Shown one piece after another: positions 33,608 to 42,569 of a stretch of 64,000 nucleotides of DNA. The stretch covers positions 62,001-126,000 of the forward strand of contig NZ_LNQB01000102.1 in the NCBI RefSeq assembly GCF_001651875.1. The letters are read 5' to 3'. Each line of letters opens with the position of its first letter. The first letter of the stretch is position 1. Made by a program: the position numbers and the translations under genes. Below the pieces are notes generated by a model. The model did no database searches and was not told the DNA's origin. It was given only the letters and a program-made list of their open reading frames with translations. Source of the DNA: Sinorhizobium saheli. GTDB lineage: Bacteria > Pseudomonadota > Alphaproteobacteria > Rhizobiales > Rhizobiaceae.

Positions 33608-34493
33608 GGCCCTCGTTGCCACGCTTATCGCCAATCCGTCAAATCCTGTTCTGACGCCAGCCTTGGCGGAGGCGGCAGCCGAGGCCGTTAAGGCGTCCGG
33701 GCTCTATTGGCTCGCCGACGGCGTCGCCTGCGACATCGCGCTCGTGGAAGGCACCGATCCCGGCGAAGCCGAAGCATTGCTGCGGGCGGCAATCGCCGGC
33801 GCTGCCATCGACATCGCAGTGCAGGACGCCGAAACCCGTCGCAAGAAGTTTCTGATCGCCGACATGGATTCGACCATGATCGGCCAGGAATGCATCGACG
33901 AACTCGCCGCCGAAGTGGGCTTGAAGGAAAAGGTGGCGGCGATCACCGCGCGCGCCATGAACGGCGAGATCGCCTTCGAGCCGGCTCTCGTCGAACGCGT
34001 GGCGCTTCTGAAGGGCCTGCCGACGGCCGTCATCGGGGACGTGATCGCCAGACGCATCACGCTCACCCCCGGCGGCCGCGAATTGATCGCGACCATGAAG
34101 GCGAAGGGCCATTACACCGCCCTCGTCTCCGGCGGCTTCACCGTCTTCACCGGCCCGATCGCCGAAAAGCTCGGCTTTGACGAGAACCGCGCCAACGTGC
34201 TCATCGAAAGCGATGGAACGCTGACCGGCGAGGTCGCCCATCCGATCCTCGGCAAGCAGGCGAAGGTCGATGCGCTCATCGACGTCACGAGGAGGCTCGG
34301 CATCTCGACCGCGGACGCCATCGCCGTCGGTGACGGGGCCAACGACCTCGGAATGATACAGCTCGCCGGCAGCGGCGTCGCGCTGCATGCCAAGCCGATC
34401 GTCGCCGAGCAGGCGAAGTTCCGCATCGACCATGGCGACCTCACCGCCCTACTCTACCTCCAGGGCTACCGCAAGACGGACTTCGTCTCGTGA
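33606..34493 (+). CDS. serB: Phosphoserine phosphatase
   Basis: The enzyme catalyses the last step of serine synthesis. This 295-residue HAD-family protein has the nucleophile motif DMDST (86-90; Asp86 phosphorylated, Asp88 general acid), ALVSGGFTVFTGPIAEKLGFD (motif II, Ser), a conserved Lys (GKQAKVD) and VGDGANDLGMIQLAG (motif III/IV). An ~80-residue N-terminal ACT-like domain precedes the catalytic core. The start overlaps the divergent miaA start and the stop overlaps the next gene (GTGA). Confidence 0.95.
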   Translation: MALVATLIANPSNPVLTPALAEAAAEAVKASGLYWLADGVACDIALVEGTDPGEAEALLRAAIAGAAIDIAVQDAETRRKKFLIADMDSTMIGQECIDELAAEVGLKEKVAAITARAMNGEIAFEPALVERVALLKGLPTAVIGDVIARRITLTPGGRELIATMKAKGHYTALVSGGFTVFTGPIAEKLGFDENRANVLIESDGTLTGEVAHPILGKQAKVDALIDVTRRLGISTADAIAVGDGANDLGMIQLAGSGVALHAKPIVAEQAKFRIDHGDLTALLYLQGYRKTDFVS

Positions 34494-35062
34494 TCGTCTG
34501 CGAAACGGCGCGGTTGAGGGTCCGCGGCTGGCTGGACAGCGACCGCGATCTCTTCGCCGCGATCAACAGCGATGCGACGGTCATGGAGTTCTTCCCCCAC
34601 CGCCGCAGCCGCGCCGAGGCCGACGCTCTTTTCGATCGCAACAGCCGCAGCATCCGCGAGACGGGTTTCGGATTCTTCGCGCTCGCGCTTCGCACCGATG
34701 ACGCACCGATCGGCTTCTGCGGCCTCGCGCTGACCAATGCTGAACCGCACCTGCCGGACGGCACGATCGAGATCGGATGGCGTCTCGCCCTGCCTCACTG
34801 GGGCAAGGGCTATGTCACGGAAGCGGCAAGAGCCCTGCTCCACTGCGGCTTCACCCAACGGAAGCTCGACGAGATCGTTGCTTTCGCCGTGCCGGCAAAC
34901 ACCCGTTCCACCGCCGTGATGAAACGCATCGGCATGCGCCCCGATCCGCTCCGCGACTTCGACCACCCGCACGTGCCCGACACGCATCCGCACCTGAAGC
35001 GCCACGTGGTCTACGCGATCACGGCGAAGGAGTGGGGGCGCGATGCAGCAAGGCCGGACTGA
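34490..35062 (+). CDS. GNAT-family N-acetyltransferase, RimJ/RimL type
   Basis: The 190-residue protein is similar to ribosomal-protein acetyltransferases: ETARLRVRGWLDSDRDLFAAINSD at the start, IEIGWRLALPHWGKGYVTEAARALL (acetyl-CoA-binding loop, about 91-115), and VPANTRSTAVMKRIGMR. It transfers acetyl groups to an amine of unknown target. The start is GTG overlapping the serB stop (GTGA), so it is translationally coupled to serB. Confidence 0.88.
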   Translation: MIVCETARLRVRGWLDSDRDLFAAINSDATVMEFFPHRRSRAEADALFDRNSRSIRETGFGFFALALRTDDAPIGFCGLALTNAEPHLPDGTIEIGWRLALPHWGKGYVTEAARALLHCGFTQRKLDEIVAFAVPANTRSTAVMKRIGMRPDPLRDFDHPHVPDTHPHLKRHVVYAITAKEWGRDAARPD

Positions 35063-35140
35063 GAGGTTCCCGCGCCTTGAAGCGCCGCGGTTCGACCATC
35101 AGTCGGGCGTTCCTTGCTGACCAGGGTTCTGGCTGCCGCG

Positions 35141-36646
35141 CTATTCCATGCGCACGGTCACGAAGCGCAGCTCGCCGGTCTTGCTGGCAATCATAAGAAG
35201 CGCATTGCGACGACCGTTGGACTTCAGTTCCTCGACCCGGGCGGTCACATCTTCCGGTGAGTTCATCGCCTCCTGGCCGAGCTCAACGATCACGTCACCG
35301 GCCTCGACCCGGCGCTCCGCGGCGGGCGAGTTGGGCTGGACCTCGGTGATGACGACGCCCTTGACGTTCTCCGCTATGCCGAAGCTCTTGCGCCGCTCGG
35401 CGTCGAGCACCGCGAGCTTCATGCCGAGCACCGCGTCGGTGGCGGGCAGTTTCGCAGCCGGCGGTTCGCCCGGCTTGGCGCCCTCAGACTTCGGCTCGCC
35501 CGACTGCGCCGCAGCAAGCTGCTCGCCATCCTCGAGCCGGCCGAGCGTCACACGAACCGTCTCTTCCTTGCCGTCGCGGATGATGACCACGTCGACCGCC
35601 TTGCCCACGGGGCTTTCGCCGACGGCGCGCATGAGATCGCGGATTTCGACGATCTCCGTTCCGTCGAATCTCGTGATGATATCGCCCGGCTTGATCTCGC
35701 CCTTGGTGATCGGTCCACCCTCGATGATGCCGGAAACAAGAGCGCCGCTAGGCCGCTCCATCTTCAGGCTTTCGGCGATGTCATCCGTGACCGGCTGAAT
35801 GCGCACGCCGAGCCAGCCGCGCCGCGTCTCGCCGAATTCCTTGAGCTGATTGACGACGTTCATTGCGAGTTCCGTCGGCACGGCAAAGCCGATGCCGACC
35901 GACATGCCGGTCTGGGAAAGGATCGCCGTGTTGATGCCGATCACCTCACCCTTCATGTTGAACAGCGGACCGCCGGAATTGCCGCGGTTGATCGCCGCGT
36001 CGGTCTGGATGAAGCTGTCATAGGGGCCGGCATTGATGTTGCGCCCGCGCGCCGAGACGACGCCGACGGAAACGGAGACGCCGAGGCCGAACGGGTTGCC
36101 GACGACCATCACCCAGTCACCGATCCTGATCTTGCGCGAATCGCCGAAGGAAACCGCCTTGAGCGGCTTCTTCGGCTCCACCTTCAAGACGGCGAGGTCG
36201 GTCTTCGTGTCGGTGCCGACGAGCTTGGCCTTGAGCCTGGTGCCGTCCTGAAGGTTGATCTCGATGTCATCGGCGTCCTGGATGACATGGTTGTTGGTGA
36301 CGATGTAGCCCGCCGGGTCGATGATGAAACCGGAGCCGAGCGAATTGACCGTGCGCGGCCGGCCGCCCTCGCCGCCTTGCCCACGGAAGAATTCGTCGAA
36401 GAACTCCTGATGCGGCGAGCCCTCGGGCACCTGCGGCATCGGTGCGTTGTCATCGTCACCCTTGACGTTCTGCGAGATCGAGATGTTGACGACGGCATCG
36501 AGGAGACCTTCGGCGAGGTCGGCGACGGAGGGCGGGCCGGCCGCCGGCCGCGATGTGGCCGTCTCGGCAAGCGCCGTGTTGGACAAGAGAAGTGCCGTCG
36601 CGGCAGCGAGCATCAGGCTGCGCATGATTTCGGGTCGTTTCGACAA
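35141..36646 (-). CDS. degP: Periplasmic serine protease/chaperone DegP (Do family)
   Basis: This 501-residue precursor has a signal peptide (MRSLMLAAATALLLSNTALA), a trypsin-like domain with triad His120 (TNNHV), Asp150 (TKTDLAV) and Ser224 (RGNSGGPL), and two PDZ domains (about 275-365 and 410-495). It degrades or refolds damaged envelope proteins. The first possible start is TTG 36646 with AGGAG nine bases upstream; ATG 36625 would also retain the whole signal peptide. The linker between PDZ domains is Pro/Gly/Ser-rich. Confidence 0.93.
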   Translation of the reverse strand: MSKRPEIMRSLMLAAATALLLSNTALAETATSRPAAGPPSVADLAEGLLDAVVNISISQNVKGDDDNAPMPQVPEGSPHQEFFDEFFRGQGGEGGRPRTVNSLGSGFIIDPAGYIVTNNHVIQDADDIEINLQDGTRLKAKLVGTDTKTDLAVLKVEPKKPLKAVSFGDSRKIRIGDWVMVVGNPFGLGVSVSVGVVSARGRNINAGPYDSFIQTDAAINRGNSGGPLFNMKGEVIGINTAILSQTGMSVGIGFAVPTELAMNVVNQLKEFGETRRGWLGVRIQPVTDDIAESLKMERPSGALVSGIIEGGPITKGEIKPGDIITRFDGTEIVEIRDLMRAVGESPVGKAVDVVIIRDGKEETVRVTLGRLEDGEQLAAAQSGEPKSEGAKPGEPPAAKLPATDAVLGMKLAVLDAERRKSFGIAENVKGVVITEVQPNSPAAERRVEAGDVIVELGQEAMNSPEDVTARVEELKSNGRRNALLMIASKTGELRFVTVRME

Positions 36647-37003
36647 GTCGCCAGGCTCCTATCATTTCTTTTGCGTCACGCCGGTTCAGGCCGTGGCACT
36701 CCGGGATTATCGCACGATCGTGGTTTGGCTGCAGCGAAATATGCCACCCCGTCCAACAGCGCCGCTCATCCCGCCGGATGAGAACCAGCCGCTGCAGCAC
36801 CCGCGCGACAGGCGATTTAGCCTTGAAGATACGGCGGAATTCCGAAGCGTCCAGACACGATTTCCTGATCGGGTCGGCAAGTCTCGCACCCGCGGCGCCT
36901 CGGTCCTATCGCCCGGCCGCGTGCCGTGGTTTTGGATCAGCGAAAGGCCTGGAAGCAAGGGCCCAATGGCGCGCCGCCACGCCTTCGCTTGCAAGTCCCG
37001 CGC
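36647..37003. other. Gene-free stretch upstream of degP
   Basis: These 357 bp lie between the degP start and the end of the ACT-domain gene, both on the minus strand. I found no supportable gene, repeat or intrinsic terminator. The part near 36650-36720 should contain the degP promoter, but no clear sigma-70 or envelope-stress promoter could be assigned by eye. Confidence 0.4.
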
Positions 37004-37390
37004 TCAGCCGGTGATTTCGTGCCCGTGTTCTTTCAGCGCCTGCACGGCCTTTTCGAGATCGGACCCGGCGACGAAGACGTAGTCGGTACTGAAGGTCGAA
37101 TTGGCGAAGACGCCGACGCCCGCCGCCGAAAGCGGACGGAGCACGGAGGAGAGAACCCCGGGCACGTCGAAACTGAAATGCTGCTCGATGCGGAGGCAGC
37201 GCCAGCCGAGCGAACTCTGCACGCTCGACGGGATGCGCGCCGCACGACAGACGAGCGTCATCTCCTCGCGAGAACTGGAGACCGTCCAGAACCCCGGCCC
37301 CGGCAGCCACTCCGGAATAGCGGACCCGACGTTGAGACGGGTGATGGCATATTCGGCGTCGACCAGCCGGATCAGCAGTTTATGTGGCAT
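37004..37390 (-). CDS. CASTOR/ACT-domain protein
   Basis: This 128-residue protein contains two ACT-like halves. The N-terminal half has YAITRLNVGSAIPEW...GFWTVSSSREEMTLVCRAARIP. The C-terminal half has FSFDVPGVLSSVLRPLSAAGVGVFANSTFSTDYVFVAGSDLEKAVQALKEHGHEI. This arrangement matches COG3603 amino-acid-binding proteins related to the arginine sensor CASTOR. It probably senses an amino acid; partner unknown. It lies 7 bp from the DUF2065 gene on the same strand. Confidence 0.82.
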   Translation of the reverse strand: MPHKLLIRLVDAEYAITRLNVGSAIPEWLPGPGFWTVSSSREEMTLVCRAARIPSSVQSSLGWRCLRIEQHFSFDVPGVLSSVLRPLSAAGVGVFANSTFSTDYVFVAGSDLEKAVQALKEHGHEITG

Positions 37391-37396
37391 TTCGCA

Positions 37397-37582
37397 TTAT
37401 CCTCGAAGCAACCAGACGAGTCCGACGCCGACGGCCACGGACGTCAAACCCGCCAGTCGGAGCTGATGTTCCGGGACATACGGCAATCGCTTCGCCAGTT
37501 CCACCAAAACCAGAGGGGCCAGTGCGTACACCAGCCCCTCGAAGATCAGGAAGAAAGCGAATCCGGTCAGAAAGTCGGACAT
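37397..37582 (-). CDS. DUF2065 small membrane protein (YjeT-like)
   Basis: The 61-residue protein is made of two membrane helices (FLTGFAFFLIFEGLVYALAPLVLVEL and LRLAGLTSVAVGVGLVWLL) joined by a short polar loop. YjeT of enterobacteria is encoded immediately downstream of hflC, as here (8 bp after hflC). It may associate with the HflKC complex, but that is inferred from synteny. The upstream part of the open frame is antisense-like sequence within hflC, so the start is the ATG at 37582. Confidence 0.85.
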   Translation of the reverse strand: MSDFLTGFAFFLIFEGLVYALAPLVLVELAKRLPYVPEHQLRLAGLTSVAVGVGLVWLLRG

Positions 37583-37589
37583 CGTCCGC

Positions 37590-38522
37590 TCAATCCTGAG
37601 TGGCCGGCGCGTTCGGTGCGGCTGGCGGCGCCGGAAGTTCTGCCCCGTTAGCGCTGTTGAAATAACGGAAGAATTCCGAATGCGGCGACAGGACCACGGT
37701 TGTGTCCGGGCTGCCGATCGACTGCGCATAGGCCGACATCGAGCGGTAGAATTCGAAGAAGCCGGGATCGCGCTGGAAAGCGTCGGCGAAAATCCTTGTC
37801 CGTTCGGCTTCGCCCTCACCGCGCAGGATTTCCGAATCGCGCTGCGCTTCCGCGACGATTTCGACCACCTGGCGCTCGGCGATCGCGCGCCGGCGCTGGC
37901 CCTCTTCGTTACCGCGCGCGCGGATGAGTTCGGCCTCGGCGAGCCGCTCGGCCTTCATCCGGTCATAGGTCTGCTGGGAAACCTCCTGGGTCAGATCGGT
38001 GCGGCGAATGCGCACGTCGTCGATGTTGAGACCCAGCGACTCCGCGTCGGCCCTGAGGTCCGCGCGCACTTCGCGCATCATCGAGGCGCGTTCATCCGAC
38101 AACGCCGCCTCGAAGCCCCTCAGGCCGTAGACGCGGCGCAGCGATGCGTCGAGGCGGGTCCTGAGCCGCGCCTCGGCAGACTCCCTGTCGCCGGAGACCG
38201 TCTCGCGGAAACGGCGGGCGTCGGCGATCTTGTAGACGACGAAAGCATCCACCTCGTAGAACTTGCCGCCGGAAACCTGCACGCGGATATTGTCGAGGTC
38301 GAAGCGAAGCGCCTGGTCCTCGACATATTGCACGCGGTCGGCATCCATGAAGGCGAAGGGAAGCTTGAAATAGAGGCCCGGCTCGGTCTTGACGTCGCGG
38401 ATCTCGCCGAAGCGCACGACGATCGCCTGCTGCCGCTCGTTGACGACGAAGATCGACGCATAGATGACGACCAGCACCGCGGCCAGAATGATCAGGATGA
38501 CGGAGGTGCGATTGTTGATCAT
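37590..38522 (-). CDS. hflC: HflC, SPFH/prohibitin-family protease modulator
   Basis: This 310-residue protein has an N-terminal membrane anchor (SVILIILAAVLVVIYASIFVVNERQQAIVVRFGEI), an SPFH domain with its large periplasmic part, and a C-terminal coiled coil (AERLAEAELIRARGNEEGQRRRAIAERQVVEIVAEAQRDSEILRGEGEAE). With HflK it forms a cage around FtsH and limits its access to membrane substrates. The start overlaps the hflK stop (ATGA). A short Ala/Pro-rich tail ends the protein. Confidence 0.95.
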   Translation of the reverse strand: MINNRTSVILIILAAVLVVIYASIFVVNERQQAIVVRFGEIRDVKTEPGLYFKLPFAFMDADRVQYVEDQALRFDLDNIRVQVSGGKFYEVDAFVVYKIADARRFRETVSGDRESAEARLRTRLDASLRRVYGLRGFEAALSDERASMMREVRADLRADAESLGLNIDDVRIRRTDLTQEVSQQTYDRMKAERLAEAELIRARGNEEGQRRRAIAERQVVEIVAEAQRDSEILRGEGEAERTRIFADAFQRDPGFFEFYRSMSAYAQSIGSPDTTVVLSPHSEFFRYFNSANGAELPAPPAAPNAPATQD

Positions 38523-39607
38523 TGCGTTCCTCCCGACTGCGCGGGCTTACCGATTTCGTTGAGCGGCAGATAAGGCAGCACGCCCTGGCCGTTCTTCTCG
38601 TCGAGAATGACCTTCTTGGACTTGCTGAAGACGCCCTGCAGCGTCTCGATGTAGAGCCGTTTGCGCGTGACGTCCGGCGCCTTGGAATATTCGTCATAGA
38701 CCGAGATGAAGCGCTGCGCCTCGCCCTCTGCCTCCTTGACGACGCGATCCTTGTAGGCGGCCGCCTCTTCGCGGATCTGCGCGGCCTGGCCGCGTGCCTT
38801 GCCGAGCACCTGGTTGGCGTACTGGTTGGCTTCCTCGACGAAGCGGTCCTCGTCCTGTTCGGCGCGCTGCACCTCGTCGAAAGCGTCGGCGACTTCGCGC
38901 GGCGGCGCGGCGTCTTCGATCGCGACGGTATTGACCGAGATGCCGGCGCCGTAGCTGTCCATCGTCGCCTGGATCGTGTTCTTCACATCGGCTGCGATCG
39001 CCTGGCGATTGTCGCGGAAGATGTCCTGCGCCGGGCGCCGGCCGACGACCTCGCGCATTGCGCTTTCGGCCACCTGCTGCAACGTGTCCGCCGGGTTCTC
39101 GACGTTGAAGAGATAGGCTTTCGGGTCGGTAACGGAGAAGAGTACCGAAAACTGTACGTTGACGATGTTCTGATCACCGCTCAGCATCAATCCGGCGCTC
39201 GACTGCCCGCCAGTGCGGCCGCCGATATTCTGCTGCTGCTCCGTCACCTTGACGAACTCGACGGTCTCGAACGGCCAGAAATGGTAGTGCAGGCCGGGCA
39301 TGGAGATTTCTTCCTTCGGCTTGCCGAAGCGCATCTCGACGCCGCGTTCGTCCGGCTGCACGGTATAGATCGAATTGAGCAGGACGAAGCCGAGGATCAG
39401 GAGGCCGACGATGACGAAGATGCCGCCGTTGAAGCCGCCGGGAACGACGTTCTTCAACTGATCCTGCCCGCGCCGGATGATCTCCTCGAGATCCGGCGGA
39501 CCACCCCTTCCGCCGCGCGGCCGATTGGGCCCCTGGCCCCATGGCCCCTGATTGCCGCCGCCGCCCCACGGGCCGCCGCCGCCATTCTGATTGCTCCAGG
39601 GCATCAA
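38519..39607 (-). CDS. hflK: HflK, SPFH/prohibitin-family protease modulator
   Basis: This 362-residue protein has a Gly/Asn/Trp/Pro-rich N-terminal stretch (about residues 3-40), typical of HflK. One membrane segment follows (GGIFVIVGLLILGFVLLNSIYTV), then the SPFH domain and a coiled coil (QYANQVLGKARGQAAQIREEAAAYKDRVVKEAEGEAQRFI). It is first of the hflK-hflC-DUF2065-ACT-degP run on the minus strand. It partners HflC in modulating FtsH at the cytoplasmic membrane. Confidence 0.95.
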   Translation of the reverse strand: MMPWSNQNGGGGPWGGGGNQGPWGQGPNRPRGGRGGPPDLEEIIRRGQDQLKNVVPGGFNGGIFVIVGLLILGFVLLNSIYTVQPDERGVEMRFGKPKEEISMPGLHYHFWPFETVEFVKVTEQQQNIGGRTGGQSSAGLMLSGDQNIVNVQFSVLFSVTDPKAYLFNVENPADTLQQVAESAMREVVGRRPAQDIFRDNRQAIAADVKNTIQATMDSYGAGISVNTVAIEDAAPPREVADAFDEVQRAEQDEDRFVEEANQYANQVLGKARGQAAQIREEAAAYKDRVVKEAEGEAQRFISVYDEYSKAPDVTRKRLYIETLQGVFSKSKKVILDEKNGQGVLPYLPLNEIGKPAQSGGTQ

Positions 39608-39804
39608 AACCTCACTTCAAAGAAACTCTCTCGCTGAACGCCCCGCGCATTGCGGCCGGTCACGACGTGAACCCGTTATAGGTATCATATGCATTGCTTT
39701 CAACGCGATACGACCGAGTTCACCGTAAATGCGTCAAAATAGTTGACGAGCGCATCGCCTACATAGGCAAGCACCGGGTGGGATCGGCGCAACGCCTCAG
39801 ACCC

Positions 39805-40359
39805 TCACCTCTCCGCCGCCGCTTCGCGGCGCCGCCAGGTGACGAAATGCATCGCGTGACTGTCCTTCTCGCTGCGCGGCAGGTCTTCCTCGAACACCTT
39901 CTCGAAGGCGGCCGGCTCGATGGCCGGGAAGCGCGTGTCGCCGTCGACATCGGCCTGCACCTCGGTCACGTGCAGCACGTCGGTGAGGCCGATCGCCTGG
40001 CGGTAGATCTCGCCGCCGCCGATGATGCAGATTTCGTCGGCCCCGCTCGATGCGGCATGTCCCCGCGCAGCCGCCAGGGCCGCCTCCAGCGAAGGCAAAA
40101 CCTCGGCTCCTTCGGCTACGAAATCGGGATTGCGGCTGATGACGATGTTCGCCCTGCCGGGCAGCGGCCGTCCGAGCGAGGCCCAGGTTTTCCGCCCCAT
40201 GACGACCGGCTTGCCGAGCGTCAGCGCCTTGAAGCGCTTCATATCAGTCGAAAGCCGCCACGGCAGATCGCCCTCGCGCCCGATCACCCCGTTTCTCGCA
40301 ACGGCAACGACGATGACGACCTTCGGCCCGCTCTTCGCTTCGTTCTTTGCTTCAGTCAT
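39805..40359 (-). CDS. folA: Dihydrofolate reductase
   Basis: The enzyme reduces dihydrofolate to tetrahydrofolate with NADPH and works with thymidylate synthase encoded nearby (41107). The 184-residue protein shows IVVAVARNGVIGREGDLPWRLSTDMKRFK (substrate site with Asp and Trp-Arg), VVMGRKTWASLGRPLPGR and ICIIGGGEIYRQ (NADPH loop). The ATG at 40359 overlaps the end of the GST gene by 8 bp. The upstream open frame to 40509 is a shadow of that gene. Confidence 0.93.
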   Translation of the reverse strand: MTEAKNEAKSGPKVVIVVAVARNGVIGREGDLPWRLSTDMKRFKALTLGKPVVMGRKTWASLGRPLPGRANIVISRNPDFVAEGAEVLPSLEAALAAARGHAASSGADEICIIGGGEIYRQAIGLTDVLHVTEVQADVDGDTRFPAIEPAAFEKVFEEDLPRSEKDSHAMHFVTWRRREAAAER

Positions 40360-40957
40360 GGAACCCACTCGGCTTGCTGTCGATCTCGCGCGCCCGCACG
40401 AGCGCCGGCCGATCGGTGACGCGGCGGACGTAGCGGTCGACCACTTCGCTTTCGGGCAGGATCTTGCGCATCCATTGCAGGGCGCTTGCGAGCAGCAGGT
40501 CGGCCGCACTCATCGTCTCGCCGATGAGGTAGGGCTGCCGGGTGAGCACGGCGATCACATGCGCGCACATCTCCGTATGGAGCCGCGCCAGCGCCGGATT
40601 GCCGGCCGTCGCACCGGAGACATACGCAGCCGCCGCGGGCTCGATGACGCCGGCGTAATAGGCAAGCCAGGAAAGATAGGCGCCGCGCTCGGGATGGCCC
40701 GGCGGCCGCCCGAGGCTGCAATCGGGATGGAGATCCGTCAGGTACTGCACGACCGCAACCGATTCCCAGATCAATGTCCCGTCGTGCAGCAGCGCCGGCA
40801 CTTGGCTGTGCGGATGCGGATTGTTCGCGTCCGGCCCGCCCGAGCCGTCCCGGCGGCGGATGTCGACGTAGCGGATATCGTATTCGGCGCCCAGTTCCTC
40901 GAGCAGCCAGATGATCCGCGACGAGCGCGACTGAGGCGCATGGATCAGCGTCAGCAT
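40352..40957 (-). CDS. Glutathione S-transferase family protein
   Basis: This 201-residue protein has an N-terminal thioredoxin-like domain with the glutathione-binding SQVPALLHDGTLIWESVAVVQYLTD motif (cis-Pro and the E-S pair) and a C-terminal helical domain ending LPESEVVDRYVRRVTDRPALVRA. The Ser at position 11-13 (RSSR) could serve as the active-site Ser of beta/zeta-like GSTs. Substrate unknown. It lies between thyA and folA on the same strand and overlaps folA. Confidence 0.88.
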   Translation of the reverse strand: MLTLIHAPQSRSSRIIWLLEELGAEYDIRYVDIRRRDGSGGPDANNPHPHSQVPALLHDGTLIWESVAVVQYLTDLHPDCSLGRPPGHPERGAYLSWLAYYAGVIEPAAAAYVSGATAGNPALARLHTEMCAHVIAVLTRQPYLIGETMSAADLLLASALQWMRKILPESEVVDRYVRRVTDRPALVRAREIDSKPSGFHD

Positions 40958-41106
40958 TGGGACCTCCCGTCTATGCCGGTGTCACCGGCTTTTCCGAAGC
41001 AGCGCCCCGCCTCGGGCGGGTCCATGCTTCCATTCTTGTGCGTAGAAATCTATGCCGCGCGGCACTCGAAGGGCGGGGATCCAGGACGCCCGCGCCACGG
41101 CCCTCC

Positions 41107-41901
41107 TCAGACCGCAACCGGCGCCTTGATATGTGAATCGGCGTCGTAGCCAACCAGCGTAAAATCCTTAAATCTAAAGGAGAATATGTCCTTGACTGCG
41201 GGATTGATCTCCATTCTCGGCAGCGCCTTCGGCGTTCGCGTCAATTGCAGCCGCGCCTGTTCGAAGTGGTTGTGGTAGAGATGCGTATCGCCGAGCGTGT
41301 GGACGAAATCGCCGGGCTTCAGCCCCGTCACCTGCGCCACCATCATCGTCAGCAATGCGTAGGAGGCGATGTTGAAGGGAACTCCGAGGAAGATGTCCGC
41401 GGAGCGCTGGTAGAGCTGGCATGAGAGCTTGCCGTCCGCCACGTAGAACTGGAACAGGCAATGGCACGGCGGCAGGGCCATCTCGTCGACCAGGGCGGGA
41501 TTCCAGGCCGAAACGATATGCCGGCGGGAATTGGGATTGGTCTTCAGCCCTTCGATGAGCGCCGCGATCTGGTCGACATGGCCGCCGTCGGGCGTCGGCC
41601 AGGAGCGCCACTGATAGCCGTAGACCGGTCCGAGCTCGCCCTTTTCATCCGCCCATTCGTCCCAGATGCTGACGCCGTTCTCCTTCAGATAGGCGATGTT
41701 CGTGTCGCCCCTTAGGAACCACAGGAGCTCGTGGATGATCGAGCGCAGATGCAGCTTCTTCGTCGTCAATACGGGGAAGCCCTGGGCGAGGTCGAAGCGC
41801 ATCTGGTAGCCGAAGACGGAACGGGTACCGGTGCCCGTGCGGTCGCCGCGATCGGTGCCGGTGGTCATCACATGCTCGAGGAGATCGAGATATTGCCGCA
41901 T
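41107..41901 (-). CDS. thyA: Thymidylate synthase (folate-dependent)
   Basis: This 264-residue enzyme makes dTMP from dUMP and methylene-tetrahydrofolate. The sequence has [21 protein letters not shown] near the N-terminus. The active-site loop [13 protein letters not shown] carries the nucleophilic Cys (first of the two), and [17 protein letters not shown] and DTHLYHNH follow. Length and motifs are those of the short bacterial ThyA. The GST and folA genes follow downstream on the same strand across a ~150-bp gap. Confidence 0.96.
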   Translation of the reverse strand: MRQYLDLLEHVMTTGTDRGDRTGTGTRSVFGYQMRFDLAQGFPVLTTKKLHLRSIIHELLWFLRGDTNIAYLKENGVSIWDEWADEKGELGPVYGYQWRSWPTPDGGHVDQIAALIEGLKTNPNSRRHIVSAWNPALVDEMALPPCHCLFQFYVADGKLSCQLYQRSADIFLGVPFNIASYALLTMMVAQVTGLKPGDFVHTLGDTHLYHNHFEQARLQLTRTPKALPRMEINPAVKDIFSFRFKDFTLVGYDADSHIKAPVAV

Positions 41902-42024
41902 GGTTCTTCGCTATCGATTCGCCTGTTCGCTTGAACATAGGACGAAGCGTTCGGCGAACCAATGCCGAACCAGGCTTTTCCCGAAATTTGGCGGCATGCA
42001 GCGGACCACCAAAACGGATGCCCG

Positions 42025-42243
42025 TCACTTCGGCGGACGGCGGTTGGCCGCGTGATCCTGATATTGCTCGGTTTTCACCGCCTTCTCGTCAAGGCCGCGG
42101 TCGTGCGAATGCTGTTTCTTGTCCCTGTTCGAGAGGACGTCGTTCTCGCCGAGCATCCCCTCCTTCAACTGCGTCCGCGCACCGCTACCCGATCCCTTGC
42201 CCTTGTCGGGCTTTCCGACGTTCTTGCGACTGGCATGGGCCAT
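42025..42243 (-). CDS. Small hydrophilic protein, Lys/Gly/Asp-rich
   Basis: The 72-residue protein has almost no hydrophobic residues. It contains NVGKPDKGKGSGSG, then GMLGENDVLSNRDKKQHSHDRGLDEKAVKTEQ. The ATG at 42243 is preceded by AAGGAGAC; the longer frame upstream is not supported. No known catalytic family. The composition suggests an intrinsically disordered, stress-type protein. It is the last of three similar small genes on this strand. Confidence 0.7.
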   Translation of the reverse strand: MAHASRKNVGKPDKGKGSGSGARTQLKEGMLGENDVLSNRDKKQHSHDRGLDEKAVKTEQYQDHAANRRPPK

Positions 42244-42316
42244 GGCTGTCTCCTTCCGCTGTTCATTGTCGTTCGCCCCGGCCTTCGCCGCCGGGGCGAC
42301 GAACACCCAGCCGTCA

Positions 42317-42559
42317 TCAGCTGCCGGTGCCCTTGTGATGCTTGCTTTCCTGGTGCTTTCCGCGCAGCATGCCGCGCTCGTTCGCCTCGCGTGCATCGCT
42401 GTGTGCTGTGTCGATGTCGGCCCCCTTGCGATAGGCTTTCCTCAGGGCGTCGGAGCGCTCGAGTTCCGCTTCGGCGTTGAAGTCCTTGCCGGCGTTCGAT
42501 GTATTCTCGCGGCCCTGAAGCACGCTCTGCTGCTGCTCTCGCGTCTTTTTCCCGACCAT
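42317..42559 (-). CDS. Small hydrophilic protein, charged and His-ended
   Basis: The 80-residue protein is dominated by Lys, Glu, Arg, Gln and Asp (MVGKKTREQQQSVLQGRENTS..., ADIDTAHSDAREANERGMLRGKHQESKHHKGTGS). AGGAG precedes the ATG at 42559. No membrane segment, signal peptide or recognised domain. It is probably disordered or helical and part of a three-gene cluster of similar products. Confidence 0.7.
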   Translation of the reverse strand: MVGKKTREQQQSVLQGRENTSNAGKDFNAEAELERSDALRKAYRKGADIDTAHSDAREANERGMLRGKHQESKHHKGTGS

Positions 42560-42569
42560 TGCTTTTCTC

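Noticed and set aside
40975-40993. Hairpin GCCGGT/ACCGGC followed by TTTT as a terminator
   Set aside because: The loop is only three bases, and on the plus strand, where the T-run lies, there is no upstream gene to terminate.
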